Source: Acholoe squamosa | Lineage: Eukaryota > Annelida > Polychaeta > Phyllodocida > Polynoidae | Direction: 5' to 3' | NCBI GenBank assembly: GCA_949317995.1 | Contig: OX439044.1 | Coordinates: 24,748,733-24,812,732 of the forward strand | DNA length: 64,000 nucleotides | Part shown: positions 13,601 to 28,600 of the stretch, piece by piece | Layout of the letters: each line of letters begins with the position of its first letter | How positions within the stretch are numbered: the first letter of the stretch is position 1 | Position numbers and translations under genes: made by a program | Notes under the pieces: generated by a model | What the model saw: only the letters and a program-made list of their open reading frames with translations | Told to the model about the DNA's origin: nothing | The model's database searches: none

Positions 13601-16600
13601 AGAAATAGAGTGGCACGTCTCGTATTGAAGGAATGTGTACAGAGGGAAACTGACCTGATGTGAGGTGCAAGTCGGGGCCGGATGAAGATGAACAGACAAA
13701 CACCAACTAACTGAGCTGATGTCAGAAGCACATACTTGTTGTCACGAGATAGCGACTTTTGTAGAAATGCTCCCCATTCCTTCTGGTTCGATGTGCTGTG
13801 AAAATTTTGAAAACAGGTTGACATTTTGATCAGGAATGATTCAATTAACACAACTGCTCGTTCTGTAAGAAGCACCACAATACCTCATGTATAAGGCACA
13901 GATCGCGTAGAAAACGCACCCTGAGTTCAAGGAATAACTATAAGGCACAGGGTGGGCTTGATGTTGGCCACTTCAAACCTGTTTTAGCACCTTTAAGGCA
14001 CATCCCCTCTTTCGGGAGGTTCTACAAGGCAAAGGAAGTATTAGATTCGCGTATAAGCTGTGGCTCATACGCGAGGTACTACGTCTATGGTACATCATTA
14101 ACGGTTGCTCACCTTGCACTCATTATGTTGCTGGCATTCAGATCAACGATTTCTTCAAATCCTATGGCGAATATATCCGAGGGTGTATTTATGTCCATGT
14201 TTTCACTCAGCAGATCTGTGAGAGAAGTCATAGAATTGAGAAACATCTGACCCTGTACTGCATATATGCAGTAAATAAGCAAATGTCCACGATGGAATAT
14301 TTTTGTATTGTATTTTTGTATTGTATCCACCCGTATTCCACTCAGCCTTATAGGCTGAGTGGAATGCAGGTGGACTCACAGAGGGTTAAAGAATTGAATT
14401 GTAGATTATTGTCTTAAATTTCCATTGTCCCATAAAAAAAATGAATAAGCAAGTACCTGGTCTGGTCTCAAGTGTAAGTTTAGGTAGGTCAAGTAACCAA
14501 TCAGTGATAGACTCATGCTTGTAGGCAATACTGCGGAAGTGCTTGCCACCGTTAACATTCCAAGTTCCGACTGACACCTGCAGATTTTGTGTAACCGTGT
14601 AATCAGGGTGACGCCCTATCATCATCTTTAATATATTCGGGGCAGCTGAAAAAAAAGGTGGAATTCATGTTATTCTTCCTATTTGGCCAATCATTAGCAT
14701 TTCAGAACCATGTATGTATACAGATCTTGATATTCTACAAATACAATGTAATTGTGGCGTTTCATTCCTTAATCGTAGAAACCTTAATGGAATCGGTCTA
14801 GGTTAGCTCCGATAAGATGTAAACCATATGGCATATATGTATAGAGATTGCTCTTAAGACTCACCGTGGAGACTGCTGTTAGAAAGAAGAGCCCGGGCCT
14901 TGTCAGCCAAGTCCCCCCGCAATGTGTTCCCCAGACATAATATATCAATGGCCTCCTGTTTGCTTGTATCTAAAAAGTTGTTCTGGATTGTGCGAGTTGC
15001 CGAACGCGCAGCATCTCCTGCCTGGAAAACAGATACGTTAAAACACATGAATTCACATATCGAATCTCCATGGTTGCACCTTATGCTTGAAACAAAAACC
15101 TGGTGTGGCTTGCAGATTTTTCAAGAAGTCTGGCAACATGATCTACGCCGTTTCTTTCTTTCTCTCTGTTTTTAATTACATTAAAGTAGATTTAAAAGGT
15201 TTAAAATCATACACGAGGTGCTTAGCCCAAAACCTGGGCTGTGGCTCTGAGGCACAGTACAGTTTGAATACAAAGTTTTATGGTAGATCTGCTTTTAAGT
15301 TTTTTTTTACTCACTGTAGCTGTAAATGATATTCCTTTGGAAACAAAAAGGCTAATCATGAAGAGTAAAGGCTTGGCTTCGACTTCATTCAAGTAGATCT
15401 TAAGATGAATATTTCTAAAGCACCTTGAATTAGATTAGTTGATTATGAAAAGCAAAGGCTGCAATTAATGCATTTTGGGTAGTTTTACAGTCACACTAAT
15501 CAACGTTTACCTATATATTTTATGTTATGAAAAGAAGATAAATATACCCCACTCCAAAATATCAATTATGTCTTCTTTTCTTCTGTCAAAGAAAGGGGTA
15601 AACCTGTTCCATCTTGATGAAGGTGGGGGGAGGAAAAAATTGCCCCATGAAATAGATCATCGAGGAAAAGAGTGGGTTGTAGTAAGTACACTTTATCTCA
15701 AACAAAAGAAACACATTCTCCTCAAAATCCCATGTCCTCGCTGATAAAACAGATTAAAAACTGCACACAGAAATTTGAACTACAATTACCGTACTACCTC
15801 GCATATAAGGCGAACCCTGAGTCCAAGAAAAGGCTATAAGGTGGGCAGGGGTTTCAAATATAAGTTCTGCCTTGTACGCATGGGATTACGGTAAATTTGT
15901 TCCAGAATGTTTAATCGATTAAAACTATGTATTCAAGTTACTCTAAAACTGAAATGGTCTACCTGTATTGCTCGATGTATACCCTAGAAAATACAGGTTC
16001 AATTAAACCTAGATAGGTTAACGTGAAAGAGGAACTTTATCAAGTTTCACATGGAGAACTATTAGAGAGAATGATACTGAATTCACCATGTTGAGAGACA
16101 TGCCAGAATTACTTGTCATTTTTTTCCCCACGATACAGGATGGCTTAAAATAAGATTATGACTTGTATGCCTGTGTCTCTTTGTATGAGGGTAGGAAGGA
16201 GGGTAACTTACCAGTATTTTCGTATCAAAGTATGTGTATCTTATATCATATCATTATAGGAGCAGGCTTACTAACCAGTGGAAATAATACCATAACATAT
16301 ATCTACTCAGCGAATCGTTGGCTTGTGATTCAATATACATGTATTAGCATCTACAGGTATCTCGTAATTGGATGTGTGTTGTCTTATTTAGATTCAGCAA
16401 AGTTCATGGTCAAATCAAACTCTGAATGTGTAGGGTGTGACTTCGTATTTTGACCTTTAATAGATGTACACGATATACTGAAAATATAATCTTTTGCCAC
16501 ATAATTGTTAGTGTCAATTGTATTTGTTTCAAATTTCCCCCTCTGTTCCAGACATAAAGAGAATTATCGGAAGCAATCCTGATATGAAGTAGCTCTTGAC

Positions 16601-19600
16601 AAAAGATCTTACATAGTAAAATGGTGAGATACTGCTTAAAGTACTGTATCCTAGGGTTTGTAACACAATTACTGTACTTCATCACTTACCATCATGCTTT
16701 ATGGTACCCCAGGGAATAATACTCACATAAAAAGTACATTATAATCCCAATTTTATACAGCAGGGTTCCTACAAAATCCCCAGACTCAAATTCCATGACA
16801 TTTCCATGACTTTCCTTGACAAAAATCTAAGTTTTCCATGGCATTTTTAAGTATTTTTGGATATTATCGGGGTCGACCTCCTGGTAAAATTGCTGCAATC
16901 AAGGTGGGAAAAAAGTCCACTCCAATGTTTTTTTGCAATAAATATTCAATTTTTCCATTTTCCATGACTTTCCATGATTCAAGGAGAAATTTTTAGAAAA
17001 TCCATGACATTCTATGACTTTTCCCTGACAACTTTTAATTCCATGACATTCCATGACGCGTGGGAACCCTGTACAGGGTTTATTCGGCCATGCCCTATAT
17101 GAAGGTTAAATCTAAGCCCGATCTAATCCATACAGATCTGAACTTACCAAAGACTGTACTTGTTTTATTCTTGATGGCTATATAGGAAATATTGACAACG
17201 TTCTAAAATGACATCGCGATAGGGATGGGTTAGGGGTAGCATTGATATCAAGCAACATTTAACAAGCAAGACAGGTGAACATATGGGTGCAGGGAGGATA
17301 CACTATAAAACATAAACTACAAAAAGATTCATCGCAAATAGCATATTGTTTGATATCGTAAGCCTTTATTGCTATAACTGTTTTCCAATTCTAAGCCTTT
17401 ATCATCTGTTACCGTTTTCCATGTCATCCCTTCAGTCTTCATCTAAATCCTTGAAATATCTTGGTCGAGTTGACTCTAAACTATGCACTCGAACATTTAT
17501 CAACACCTATGACACCTAGCAATGTAACCAGGCTACATTTCATGATCTATCTAATATTTCTTTAGGTTTTCCATATTCTTTATTAATTAGTTGAACATTT
17601 CTTGCATTATGCATGTTTGTAGTACAATATATCACTCACCTTGGACTTTCCTCCACCCATGGCGCCTGTTCCAGCATAGATACGACTGACATGGTCCCCG
17701 TTCAAGGCCCACATCTGTTTGTAAACCTCCATGAAGCGGGTTTTCATCTGAGGTTTCTGATCTAAACCTAGACTTTGCAGCATCCGCGGCAAGATCTGAG
17801 GGAAATGTGTAGGTACAGATGTAATATACAAGAGGGATTTCACCTTTATAACGCATAAAGCCTTTCTAAGACATAACACAATGCCTTGCATTTAAAGTAT
17901 ATAATAACCCCCATTTTGCGTATAAATTTAAGAAGGACCAGATTCAGTAGTTTAAGACAAAGCATACTGGACTTACCTCAAGACCGAACATGGCCTGAAC
18001 AGCGTTGGTTCTGTCCAAACAATCTACACAATTCGTCCTAATTGAACCATTCTGGTGACTGCAGAGGCAGAAGAGAACAGAAGTTTTAAGCTATTTTCTG
18101 ACATCTGATATCAACATCTGGATAAAGATCCGCTTACTAGAATATGACGCTCAGAGAATACTGAAATCTACAGCCTGGACTCTTTCTTTGCCATTTTCTA
18201 TAACTGAGATTTCTAAATGGGAAGCGATCCCCATCTTTGTGTGTAGATCCATTATTTAAAAAAAAATAACGGAGTGAATCATTGATATTGGTGATACTCG
18301 TACTGATAGACCAATGAAGTTTTGCTTATTACCAGGTGACATTCTGCTTATGACAATGGAAGTATCCAAACTCCTTGAGTTGTTTTTGGACACGGTCCCG
18401 CAGCTTGACTAGGTTCTTGAGGCTGCCGCCTTTGATCTCAGAGTGGTAATCGAACAAGACATGTGGAACATCATCTTTATGTGATGATGCTTTGTGATGG
18501 TTCTACAAACAAATACAATATTCATAAAACCTAGCATCGATAAATTGATAACCAGGTAATACCTATATAAAATCTATACAGGTCATCGGGAAAGAAAAAT
18601 TGCTGATGATTTTTACTTTGAAAGACCGATTTCAAGATGAATGAAAGTCGTGTCAGAGAAAATGAAATTGTCAAATCGGCTTCCAATGATGTGGGTGATT
18701 ATATTCATTGTTGTACAAAGTGACTAACCTGATACATTTGACTGAGCATGTGTTCGCCTTCCTTAATGCCAAGACAATTGACAATGACTTGGTGCCCATA
18801 GAGTTGCTTCAGCAAAGAGATATGCCGGTCGAAGGCTGGTGCTGATGCCTCGTAACCACGAGACATTTTAACTTTGTGTGACCCAACCTGGAGCATAGAT
18901 GAAAACAGGAAAGTTCTTCATTAGGATGTCATGCTGTTTGTGAGCAACACATGCATCCACACTTGCTGTAAAACCCGGCGTATTGGCTACTCCTTACGAT
19001 AGACCATTTCATTCACAGCACGAGGGGAAGGAGGCGGGTGAGTTATCTAGCTGTAACACTTTCTCATGCCCCCCCCCCCCACCTTTATACATTTTTGTGC
19101 ATGGGAGTTGAGATAACCCTCAGTTCCCAATTGCATTTTGAAAATCCGTAGACTAGAATAAGTAAAAACATTTGACATTTTCAAAACAATCCACAAACAA
19201 AAGGTACGGCTCATATGCAGTTTTACGGTAGTCTTGATTGATAATAAAATTGGAAAAGTCAAGGTAATATCATTTTCAGATTTCCTTGTTCAATGATTCT
19301 GTTCTGAAGTAGGACTTCTTTTATTAGATTCTTTACTTTAGTAGACATTATTACATAATCCATTCCTCCTGTGTGCCTGAATACCTACCTGAAACCCAGG
19401 CTGTTCCCAGAACAGTGGAACTGACCCTCTAGTTTGTACATACGATGCCACATGGTCGTCAAGGAATATAACCTGAAAATACCAGATGACTGAATGATAA
19501 TAGAATGTAAAAAAATCTTGATGCCTTCGTTTATGACGTGATGCTAAAATGAATTTACAATGAATACACACCGATTTTAACATACCTATAACATACATAC

Positions 19601-22600
19601 AATGTATTATCATACCTGTTCTGTTTCAACAAAGTTTGCAACATGGCCATCATCATTGACACCCCGCACATTGAAGCGTGTGCCAGCTCGCTCAGAGCTG
19701 AGGCGTGAGATGAGGCAGGCCTTGCCTTGATGCTGGGCAGCATAGATCGTCCGTATCTCCACGCCACCACACATTATCTTTATCAGCCAGTCTGAAGTCT
19801 CAATGTTGTAACGCTGCAGGTGTAGGTGAAGTGTACGATTCCTGGAATGGGGTTAATCAATTTCTATACATACAAAATTATGTACAGCCTACATACATTT
19901 CAGCTTAGAACTCTTGATACATGTTGTATAACACACCATATTCAGTTGTTTTTATGAGGAGTTGTCTTCCTTTTTTTAAACATTATATTATATTTTATTT
20001 ATTCTTCTTACCATTGCCAGGGCTACCATGTTATGATTGTAACCACCGGTAGAGTGAAGATATAGGTACATAGTCAATATTGCGAACATATGTCTTGTGT
20101 CTTTTACACCAAGACAGTCACAACAGCATTCACTTACCAAAAGAACCGGTTGTCTGTTTCACGGGATTGATAGAATCGCTGACCGCAGAGGCTGAGATCG
20201 AAGTCAGCCCCTGATGGAGACCATGAGAAGTAAAAGGTGCCTGAACTGAGTAATTTACGCACTTCAACAATTCTCTCCTCGTCCAGCATGACATTTCGTA
20301 AAGACAAGAAATGTACCGCGTTTATCCTGAATATCTCTGAGTCTCCAACTTTTCCAACTGAGATGCAACCCGTCACCGTTACAAGGTAGAAGATGGTCTC
20401 GTCTCCTGTAAGTGGAAGAATCTATGAGTCAAGATGGATCCCTCACAACGTGGTGTAAATGGCAAATGATTTTACCATTTTTATCATCAGTATTAAGGTA
20501 TTATCAAGATATTTTCTGATACATTCTAAGACTGGCTACCGACAACAGCTCAACATTGCGCCCTATAATATACAATAGTGACAATGCATGTTAGAGAGGT
20601 GGTTTATTCATAGGCAAACTATCATTGCGATTTCAAACTCTGCAAAATCCGTGTCTCCCTAAAAGTACCTTGTCTACTCGAGTGGACAACTAAGCTATTT
20701 CAATACTTCTATCTCATTGACACACGCAGTAATACATAATTCAGTCTCATCTTTATATTAAACCTAATTCTGCGAAGTTAGATAGAAATACTAGTTATAC
20801 CAATCTTGAATGTCTTTATTGTAGTACCCCATGTATCAGGCTTAGGAAGTTAGCGGGGAATTGATTCTGGTTGGATCCAGAAGAAATGGTGTCTATGGGG
20901 GTCCTAGCTACACATGACTTTTAATTATTTTTTGTTGTTGAAAATTCATTGAGAAGAACAAAAGATATAGCACTTATAAGCAAGGTACTACAGGAGTTTT
21001 AGACAAAATTTGATCATTTGCTGTAACTTGCCTCCCAACTACTGTTTAGCATATATACATACATACATTAGGCCACACCAAAAAAATAAGTTGGTCTACG
21101 GATTTCCCTCTTCATATTTTCAAGAATGCAATTTTTTTTTTCTTTAAAAAAATCTTGTCTACGGATTTCGCTCGCCTCACTTTCTCAGAGTTTTCTCTTT
21201 GTAGTGTTTGGCAAAATTTTGAAAAAATAAAAATTTTGCTCGCGCCTCCTTTTTCAAGGAGGAAATCCATTGGACAACAAAAAATTAGAACAAAAATGTT
21301 GCTCGCTCGCACCATTTTTTCAAAACGAAAATCCGTAGACCAACTTATTTTTTTGGTGTGGCCTAAGTGATACCTGTCTTTCAGCCATAACAAGGACCTT
21401 CAAAAACTGAGCTGTGGTCGCTTGCAGGAAGTGAGTCATAGACTAGAGCAGCATGCTAGTCATACCTTGGTGAGGTCAGACAGGCCACCACCCAAGGCCA
21501 TATACTATACAAGGCTTGGCATAGTTCTGTCTCTACAGCCTTCTACAGGAGTTAATGCCACCTGAAGTGACCTTCAAGTCGACATATGCATGTATGTGTC
21601 CGGTATATAAATCAGTCAGGGTGTAACCCCGTCTTTATATATAAGATATAGGATAAGCAGGGCATTTACAAATTTTCTTGCAGTTTTTGTTTTTATTTTC
21701 TTTTTCTTTATTTATCGCATTTATTTCCCTTAGAAGACAACCTTCACATATTCAGGGAATGTCCGATTTCGCAAGGCCAAATGAAATATATGTGCATATA
21801 AGTCACACCCTAACTTTAAGGATATCTTAATAGTAGTCGCATCACACGGCACTGTATGATAACCAGCTATTATCATCTGATTCACATAAACACTAACTCT
21901 CGTATAAAACATGCCCTCACTATGTGGATCTGCTATAAGCTGCACTTGGAATTTGACTCAGTTATACGCTGTTTCCAATCTGGGCCTATGAACTAAGAAG
22001 TGTGTTCACCAATGGATTCCTGAAGTGTGGATGATGGGATAAATATTTGTTTTAATCTAAATCTGTGTTAAACATTTTGGTTGGGTCATATTTCGTTGTT
22101 TTTTTTTTTTATATGAAAGCCTTTTCAAAATGTCCATTTATGTTTTTACCGAAATTGAACTGGAGACTGACAAATTGCTGTCAGTCACACATTAGACAGT
22201 ATTCAGCAGCACATGATATTATAGCCACAAACCATGACAATCTTAACTACCGTAATCTCCCGCGTATAAGACGCGTCCTCTACGCCAAACAAAATGCTCT
22301 GAAGTCTTATAGTTTCTCTCAAGTTGGGGGTGCGTCTTATACGAGGGGTAATTTTACTATAGAAATGTACTAATCTTACAAATTCCATCCATAAAATGTG
22401 CGTCTTATACGTGAAAATGCTTCTCCCAAGAAGGGGGTGCGTCCTATATGTGCACCGCGTCTTCTACGCGGGAGATTACGGTAACCATGCTACCACATAT
22501 CCACACTTTTACTCCCACTGAATTCATGTACCGGTAGTCGTGTGTATGGGGGTGGGGGCGTCTATAATGGAGATTCACAGACACTACTTGGATCTTTTTT

Positions 22601-25600
22601 AGTAAAACCCCTCAACAGCTACCAGGTTTTATCTCCTCTGTGGTGTAGGTTACCAAACGGTGGTGGGAGGGGGGGAGGGTTATCATGATAGGCTTTACTA
22701 TAACATATAGGTATATAGATATACCTCTCCAATAAAACGTTTCCATAAGGCAAAATTATTATAAACACGATACTTGTCTAATGAAACGCGCTTTACTGTC
22801 AATATTCATCGAATGCAGTCACTAAAGATTTTACAAATACGATCAAAGACAAAAACCACATCGAATATCTTTTATCTTGAAGGATATTTCGATCATTTAT
22901 AAGAGCCCTTGTTGTTTTTAGTAGGTTTTTTTCAAACATCACAGAATTGCTAGAGAATGTGCTTTTCGTTGTTCATAGGCATCTACGGTAGATGCCCATC
23001 AACAATGGACTACGTACTGTATTCATTCTAATATGCACACAGTCATGCTCTAATAAACGCACACCCCGCCTTTCTGGGTCCCACCCTGCTGTAAAATCAG
23101 TAAAATGAAGTGTAAAAATAAAGATTCTTAGGGTACGGTTATTAGAATTATTTTTTCTTATAAGGTTTTGAGCACCTATCAATTACTTTTCCGCACATGT
23201 GCGCTTATTAGAACGAATACAGTATATCTAATATGGGAGGAAAAAAAGGAATCTTAAAGTATTGTCTCATCTTCGTTTGATTAAAGTTAGGGAGTGATCA
23301 TTTTTTAACAACAGGGGGGGGGCTGGAGGGTTTGCGCACGGACGCGCGGAAAAAATTCTGGCCCCCCCCTTTCGACAGGTCAAAATTTTTTCGACCCCCC
23401 CTCGGGAGGCGAAAATCATGTGCAAATGCGCCCTTTTAACCTATAAAAACATGCGGGCTTTTTCGCTGAAAACAGGTGAAATTATTTTGACCCTCCCCCT
23501 AGTCAAGGGGGCAAAAAAATTCTGACCCCCCTGGTCAAGTGTTTGAAAAAATTCTGACCCCCCCCCCTGTTGTTAAAAAATAATCACTCCCTTATCGTTT
23601 GATTAAAGTTATATAGAAATACAATAGCATGGGCAAAGATGTGACAGGTCTGAATGTCTTTCACAACCTAAGAATAAACCGATATGAAAATAGACCAGTC
23701 ACTACAGGGGCTGACACTAACATTTGGGCCTTGGGCCACCCAGGCCAACAGCAGTCCACGGCAGTACAGGTATATAATATAGCAATGTGTTGTCCAATAT
23801 TCTACTGGCCAAATGGCCAATTTGAAAGATCTAGAAGTCATTGGCCTGCAGTCAAAAATACTAACCATGGACTGGCCACTTGTCCACTGTCAGTGTCTAT
23901 CCCTGCATTATAAGATTAGGCATAAAATAAGTGGATGATGTATATTATAATATAAGCACTTCTGGTATAGTAAATGACTTACCTATGCTGAGGCTCAGAA
24001 CCCCGAGACATCCATATGCATCTAAGACCTTGACGTATTGCTTTTTGACTGTTTCCGTTTCAACTTGGGCTAAAAGAAAATCAATGATAAGTCTTCAAAG
24101 ATGCAGTTCGCACGCTGCACAATCAATATCAATCAAGTCATACACCTACTGTTATAGAATGGTACAGGTCTACAGGACAGCATCCCATTTTTAGTGAATT
24201 TTTATTAGAGTATTCCAGAGTTTTTTTTATACAGTATGCCACCACAGGTTGCAGCAACATGATGTTTAAACATGGTGTAAAGTGAAAATTTCAATTTTTT
24301 TACCATAGCTTAGTGCAACTAATACTTTCATGTTATGTCACATCCGAGACTTTTATTTGAATCAATTCAATTCAAAACTTTATTTTAGACTTCAGTAGTT
24401 ATACGAAATCAATCACATGGTTAGATTGAAAAGTGGCTGACATCTTGCTCTATTATTTGTGGGTAGCAGTAATGGGTTATGTAGCTGTATTATGCATTTA
24501 TCCATCATGCCCTTTGCTCTACTATATCGTGTGTCTATGATTGGCAGCCATTTGTAGAAATTTATATACATGTAGATCTTGATGAATGTCCCAGACATGA
24601 CGCCACGTCCTAGATAGACCTTTATCCATAACACACAAGCAGTATGCTACATGTAGGAAACTACTCTCTGTTAGTTATTGAATAGAGAGTAGCCATGTTT
24701 GCCTTGTTATCAACTTAACAACTATATGTAATAAAGAGTAAACACAGTTACACTTAAGTGGCGATCCACTAGTCGGTTTCTACCTGCTACAAAAGTTGTC
24801 ATCTGACAGAACTTATGACAGCTCTCACAGATAATTATCAAAAGTTGTTGATACTTTGGAATCTTATCGGACGAAGGTTGTTGCCATGGATGTAATTTGC
24901 AAGAAATTTGCGATAGTGGATCTGCTGCTGTAATTTGGTTTTATGAGTTGGGGGAAAAGCCGCTCTACAATTGTAGTAAGATTTTATGTAGCAGCTCCTC
25001 CTTTTATTTCTTTGGTCTATTAAAATGAAACATGATGCTTTTCAGCGACCTGACCAATCAACTACACTTTTCTTTATAAGGGAGCGTTTATCATTCATGG
25101 CCGGGGATTTGTTTGTTTGTTTAGTTTTACGTCCGGGGGCCATCAAGGAACTCAGAGATAGCAATTTCAAGGGGGGGGGGGTAGCAATTTCAAGGGGGGC
25201 TGTTCATTTATGGGGTATTCATGAGGGGGAGGAGCCTCATTTTGGATCATTTATGTAGTCGGGGGAGCAATTCATGTTGGAGAATTCCCATGATAGGGGG
25301 AGCTTTATTTCTGGGTATTCCCGTAGGGGGAGGGGTACTTCATTTTTGGATATTCGTTTTGGTGGGTGCTTTTTATGCGTATTCACTTTGAATGGGGTGA
25401 AGTGGAGAAAAGACCTGAAGAAATGATCCCTGATGCAATTGAAGCCCTTGGACTCTCAACAAGTATTAACAAACACTTGCAATAAGTGCATGAAGCTTTG
25501 CTAGCTTGAAAGTTGTAAATGATACAAACAATGATAATCCCTGATATAGTTTATGCCAGATCTCTCTATATCACATCATCATTGATCAGTGACTACAACT

Positions 25601-28600
25601 GGCAACAGTTTACTTTGCACTTTCATTGTCAGCTTAAATTATTTTACAGCAACTAGGTAAATGTCTATTTTAAAGACAACTCTGCATGAGGCCTAAAAAA
25701 AGTTTTGTGTTCCTACCCTTATTTTTTGGCGCTACCCTAACTTTTTTTATGGACTTTTTTTTTTTTTTGGGGGGGGGGGAAATCCCATTTTTTGGCACTT
25801 GGCGAGACAGGGACATATTTTTTTGATCCTGGACATAAATTTTGCATTGCATAGGCCCAAAAATTTACAGCCAGCCTTAAAAAATATTCTCCAAAATGAA
25901 AAAAAAATATCCCTACCTACAAATTTTTTTTTTCTTTACCCATTTACCTGATGACAACATTTTTTTTAGGCCTGACTCTGAGCCTGAGGAATCTCTAAAC
26001 CAATCGTCCAACTCATTCTCCATAAGATGTCTGTAATTGACCCTCACTCGTTCATTAAGTTAATGAACGAGTGAGGGTCAGTTAATAATCGTTTTCCATT
26101 GTCAAGCTTTTGACCATGATCGAGCATTACTTCTTGCCAATAATATACCACCATGACCAAGTACGGTGGCTATGGTGGATCTTTTTAATAACAAAAACCC
26201 CATTGTTCTTACACACTTATCCAAATTTTGTGCAATTGTCATGGAAAAATTCAGACCCACGAAGAGGATAGCCCCAGCAAAAAAGAATAAAAAGCGGGCA
26301 AGAAGGAAAAAGTCTACGCAATAATAGCCCACAGCATACTGTAACTGTTTCATCGCATATTGACCCGTCAATCTTACCATGGTGGATAGATAAAAGTTGG
26401 ATAGCTAGAGTTGTGTGCTGTACTTTATATTGTCATTAGGACACACTAGTCAAATTAGGTAGTTAGTGTGATGCTCCTATACCTCATACCGTCTTCACAC
26501 CGTATACTAGTCAACATGGTGCTCATCGGTGCTGGAGACCGAGAATCTCAACTTATTTTATTGGTACTGCCAGATTTGCCTGGCCCTCACATCCACTGGA
26601 TGAAGTATTACCAGTAGTACTTTTGTGTCCCACTACAAATGTACGTAGTCAGGCACTAAGTTGATCTTTTTCTGTTTCAAGTATTTGCATTCATTTATAT
26701 GTAAACTTATTATCACACTTGTAATGTTACACTTGTAACTCAGTGAAGCCATTGTAACTATCGGCTAGAGCTGATTTCTTTTCTTATTTTCTTTCCTTTA
26801 CCTCTGATGAGGATGTGAATAAATAAATTGTAATTGTAAATTGATTAACACATCCAATCGAGCCTGACAACATAGTCATAGACATAGGTTAGGGATTGTT
26901 CATTTTTTAACAACAGGGGGGGGGGTTGGTGAGTTTTCGTTTTGACCCCTGAAAATATTTTCCGCCCCCCCCTTTGAGAGGTGCCAAAATATTTTTGGCC
27001 CCCCCCTCAGGAGGGGTCAAAATATTTTGCGCCCCCCCCAACATCGAGTTGTGTTGCACCACATTGTACAGCATCATATCACACTCAATTGTATTGTTTT
27101 ACTGAAGTATAAGGTATAAAAGGATCACTTCCCAGAGTTATTATCATCAATTTATTATTTTTCTATTGGAAAGCAAGAAATTGAAAAGAGGGTTCCACTT
27201 CTCAAGACAAATTTCATCAGTAGCTGCAGTGCGAGTCACACACTACTTAGCCTTATGTCTTTTGTTTAAAAAGCAGCCAGGACAAGCTAAGTATAGGGTG
27301 GTCTGGGTGCATCACCTGCCCCAGTCAAACAGTTTTATAAATCTAGAGCCTAAATTTATGCATTCTCGTGGTTTTTGAGGTTTCCCTATACCCTCTGTTT
27401 AAAATTCTACTATAGGGACCCTTCATACAAAATGTTTAAATGGGATCTCATCCCATGGATCTGGATGAATCACAAGACTGATTTCTGTGGTCTTAGGTTA
27501 AAGCAAGCTAGCAAACTGTATTTGAAGTCTGAACCAACTTACTGCAGACACACATGGGCCTTTATGACTCTCAACTATAGGGAATGGGAGATGGGCTGTT
27601 TTAGCACAGCCTTTGAAAATTTTGTTTGGGGGAGGGGGGTAACCAAAGCAATCCAAACTTGCAAATCAAAAACTTTACCATTTACATGGGTTGGGGGTTT
27701 GCGTTTCTGAAAACGTCTGACCCCTTTATGTATGATGGATATCTTGCTATCCTAATGGAAATTTGAACCCTGGATATCAGAAGACTGCCAAGACATGAAT
27801 TGATGTGCCCCTAGCCTTTCAGTTACTTGGTTCTGCTGTAAAGTACTATCTGCAGATTTGTTCACCAGGGAAATTTGGAAAATCTAGACAAAAATATCAT
27901 GTATTCTCAGGTCAATTTGTGAGCGAATGGCCAGGCCAACTCTAAGTATGTGCATACTGCTTTCCAAGAAAAATGTTTAAAACTCTTGCGCATGTTTTTT
28001 TTTTTTTATTGTTAATGTGATTAATGTGTGATAGAGAGTAAGAATCAGAGGGGGGTATGGGGGTATGTCCTCCAGGAAAATTTTGAATATCGAGAAGTCA
28101 AATGGTGCATTTTGCTGACATATGACTGGATGGTGCAGGGGGGTACACATCCCACCTGACCCCAAGGTTTTACTACCCCTGCATCATCAATACACTGTTT
28201 TTGGCTCAGGGAGCCTCAGGGTATATGGAGATGTCCCCCAGATAAAATCTGAATATCGGGAAGTCAAATGGTGCAATTTGGTGATGTATGACTGGATGGT
28301 GCAGGTGGGCACACATCCCATCTGTACCCAAGGTTTTACTACCCCTGATACAGGGGTAGTAAAACCTGTTTTTGGCTCAGGGAGCCTAAGAGTATATGGA
28401 GATGTCCCCCAGGAAAATTTTGAATATCGAGAAGTCAAATGGTGCATTTTGTTGAGGTATGACTGGATGACCGGACTGGATGGGTCGGGTTTATCCCGCT
28501 CGAGTCCATCTCGTATGGGTCTGTATGGTCTGGTTCTGTTCAGTCTGGATCCATGTCCGGTCTGGTCTGGGTCCCATTGAAGTCTGGACTGGGTCTGTTG

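Larger units (their letters stand above)
8356..14645 (-). other. SYNJ1: Inositol 5-phosphatase domain exons of synaptojanin (exons 11-17)
   Basis: Exons 11 to 17 encode about residues 504-843. All signature blocks of the family are visible: GTWNVNGG in exon 11 (14645-14457), [13 protein letters not shown] in exon 12, RDNKYVLL and [12 protein letters not shown] in exon 13, [10 protein letters not shown] and CSHFAAGQ in exon 14, [12 protein letters not shown] in exon 15, PTYKYD and [10 protein letters not shown] in exon 16, and the terminal SDH(R) in exon 17. The Mg-binding and catalytic Asn, Asp and His positions appear conserved. Two small predicted alternative exons (12-nt and 39-nt) fall in introns of this domain and would insert residues without a frameshift. 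Confidence 0.93.
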
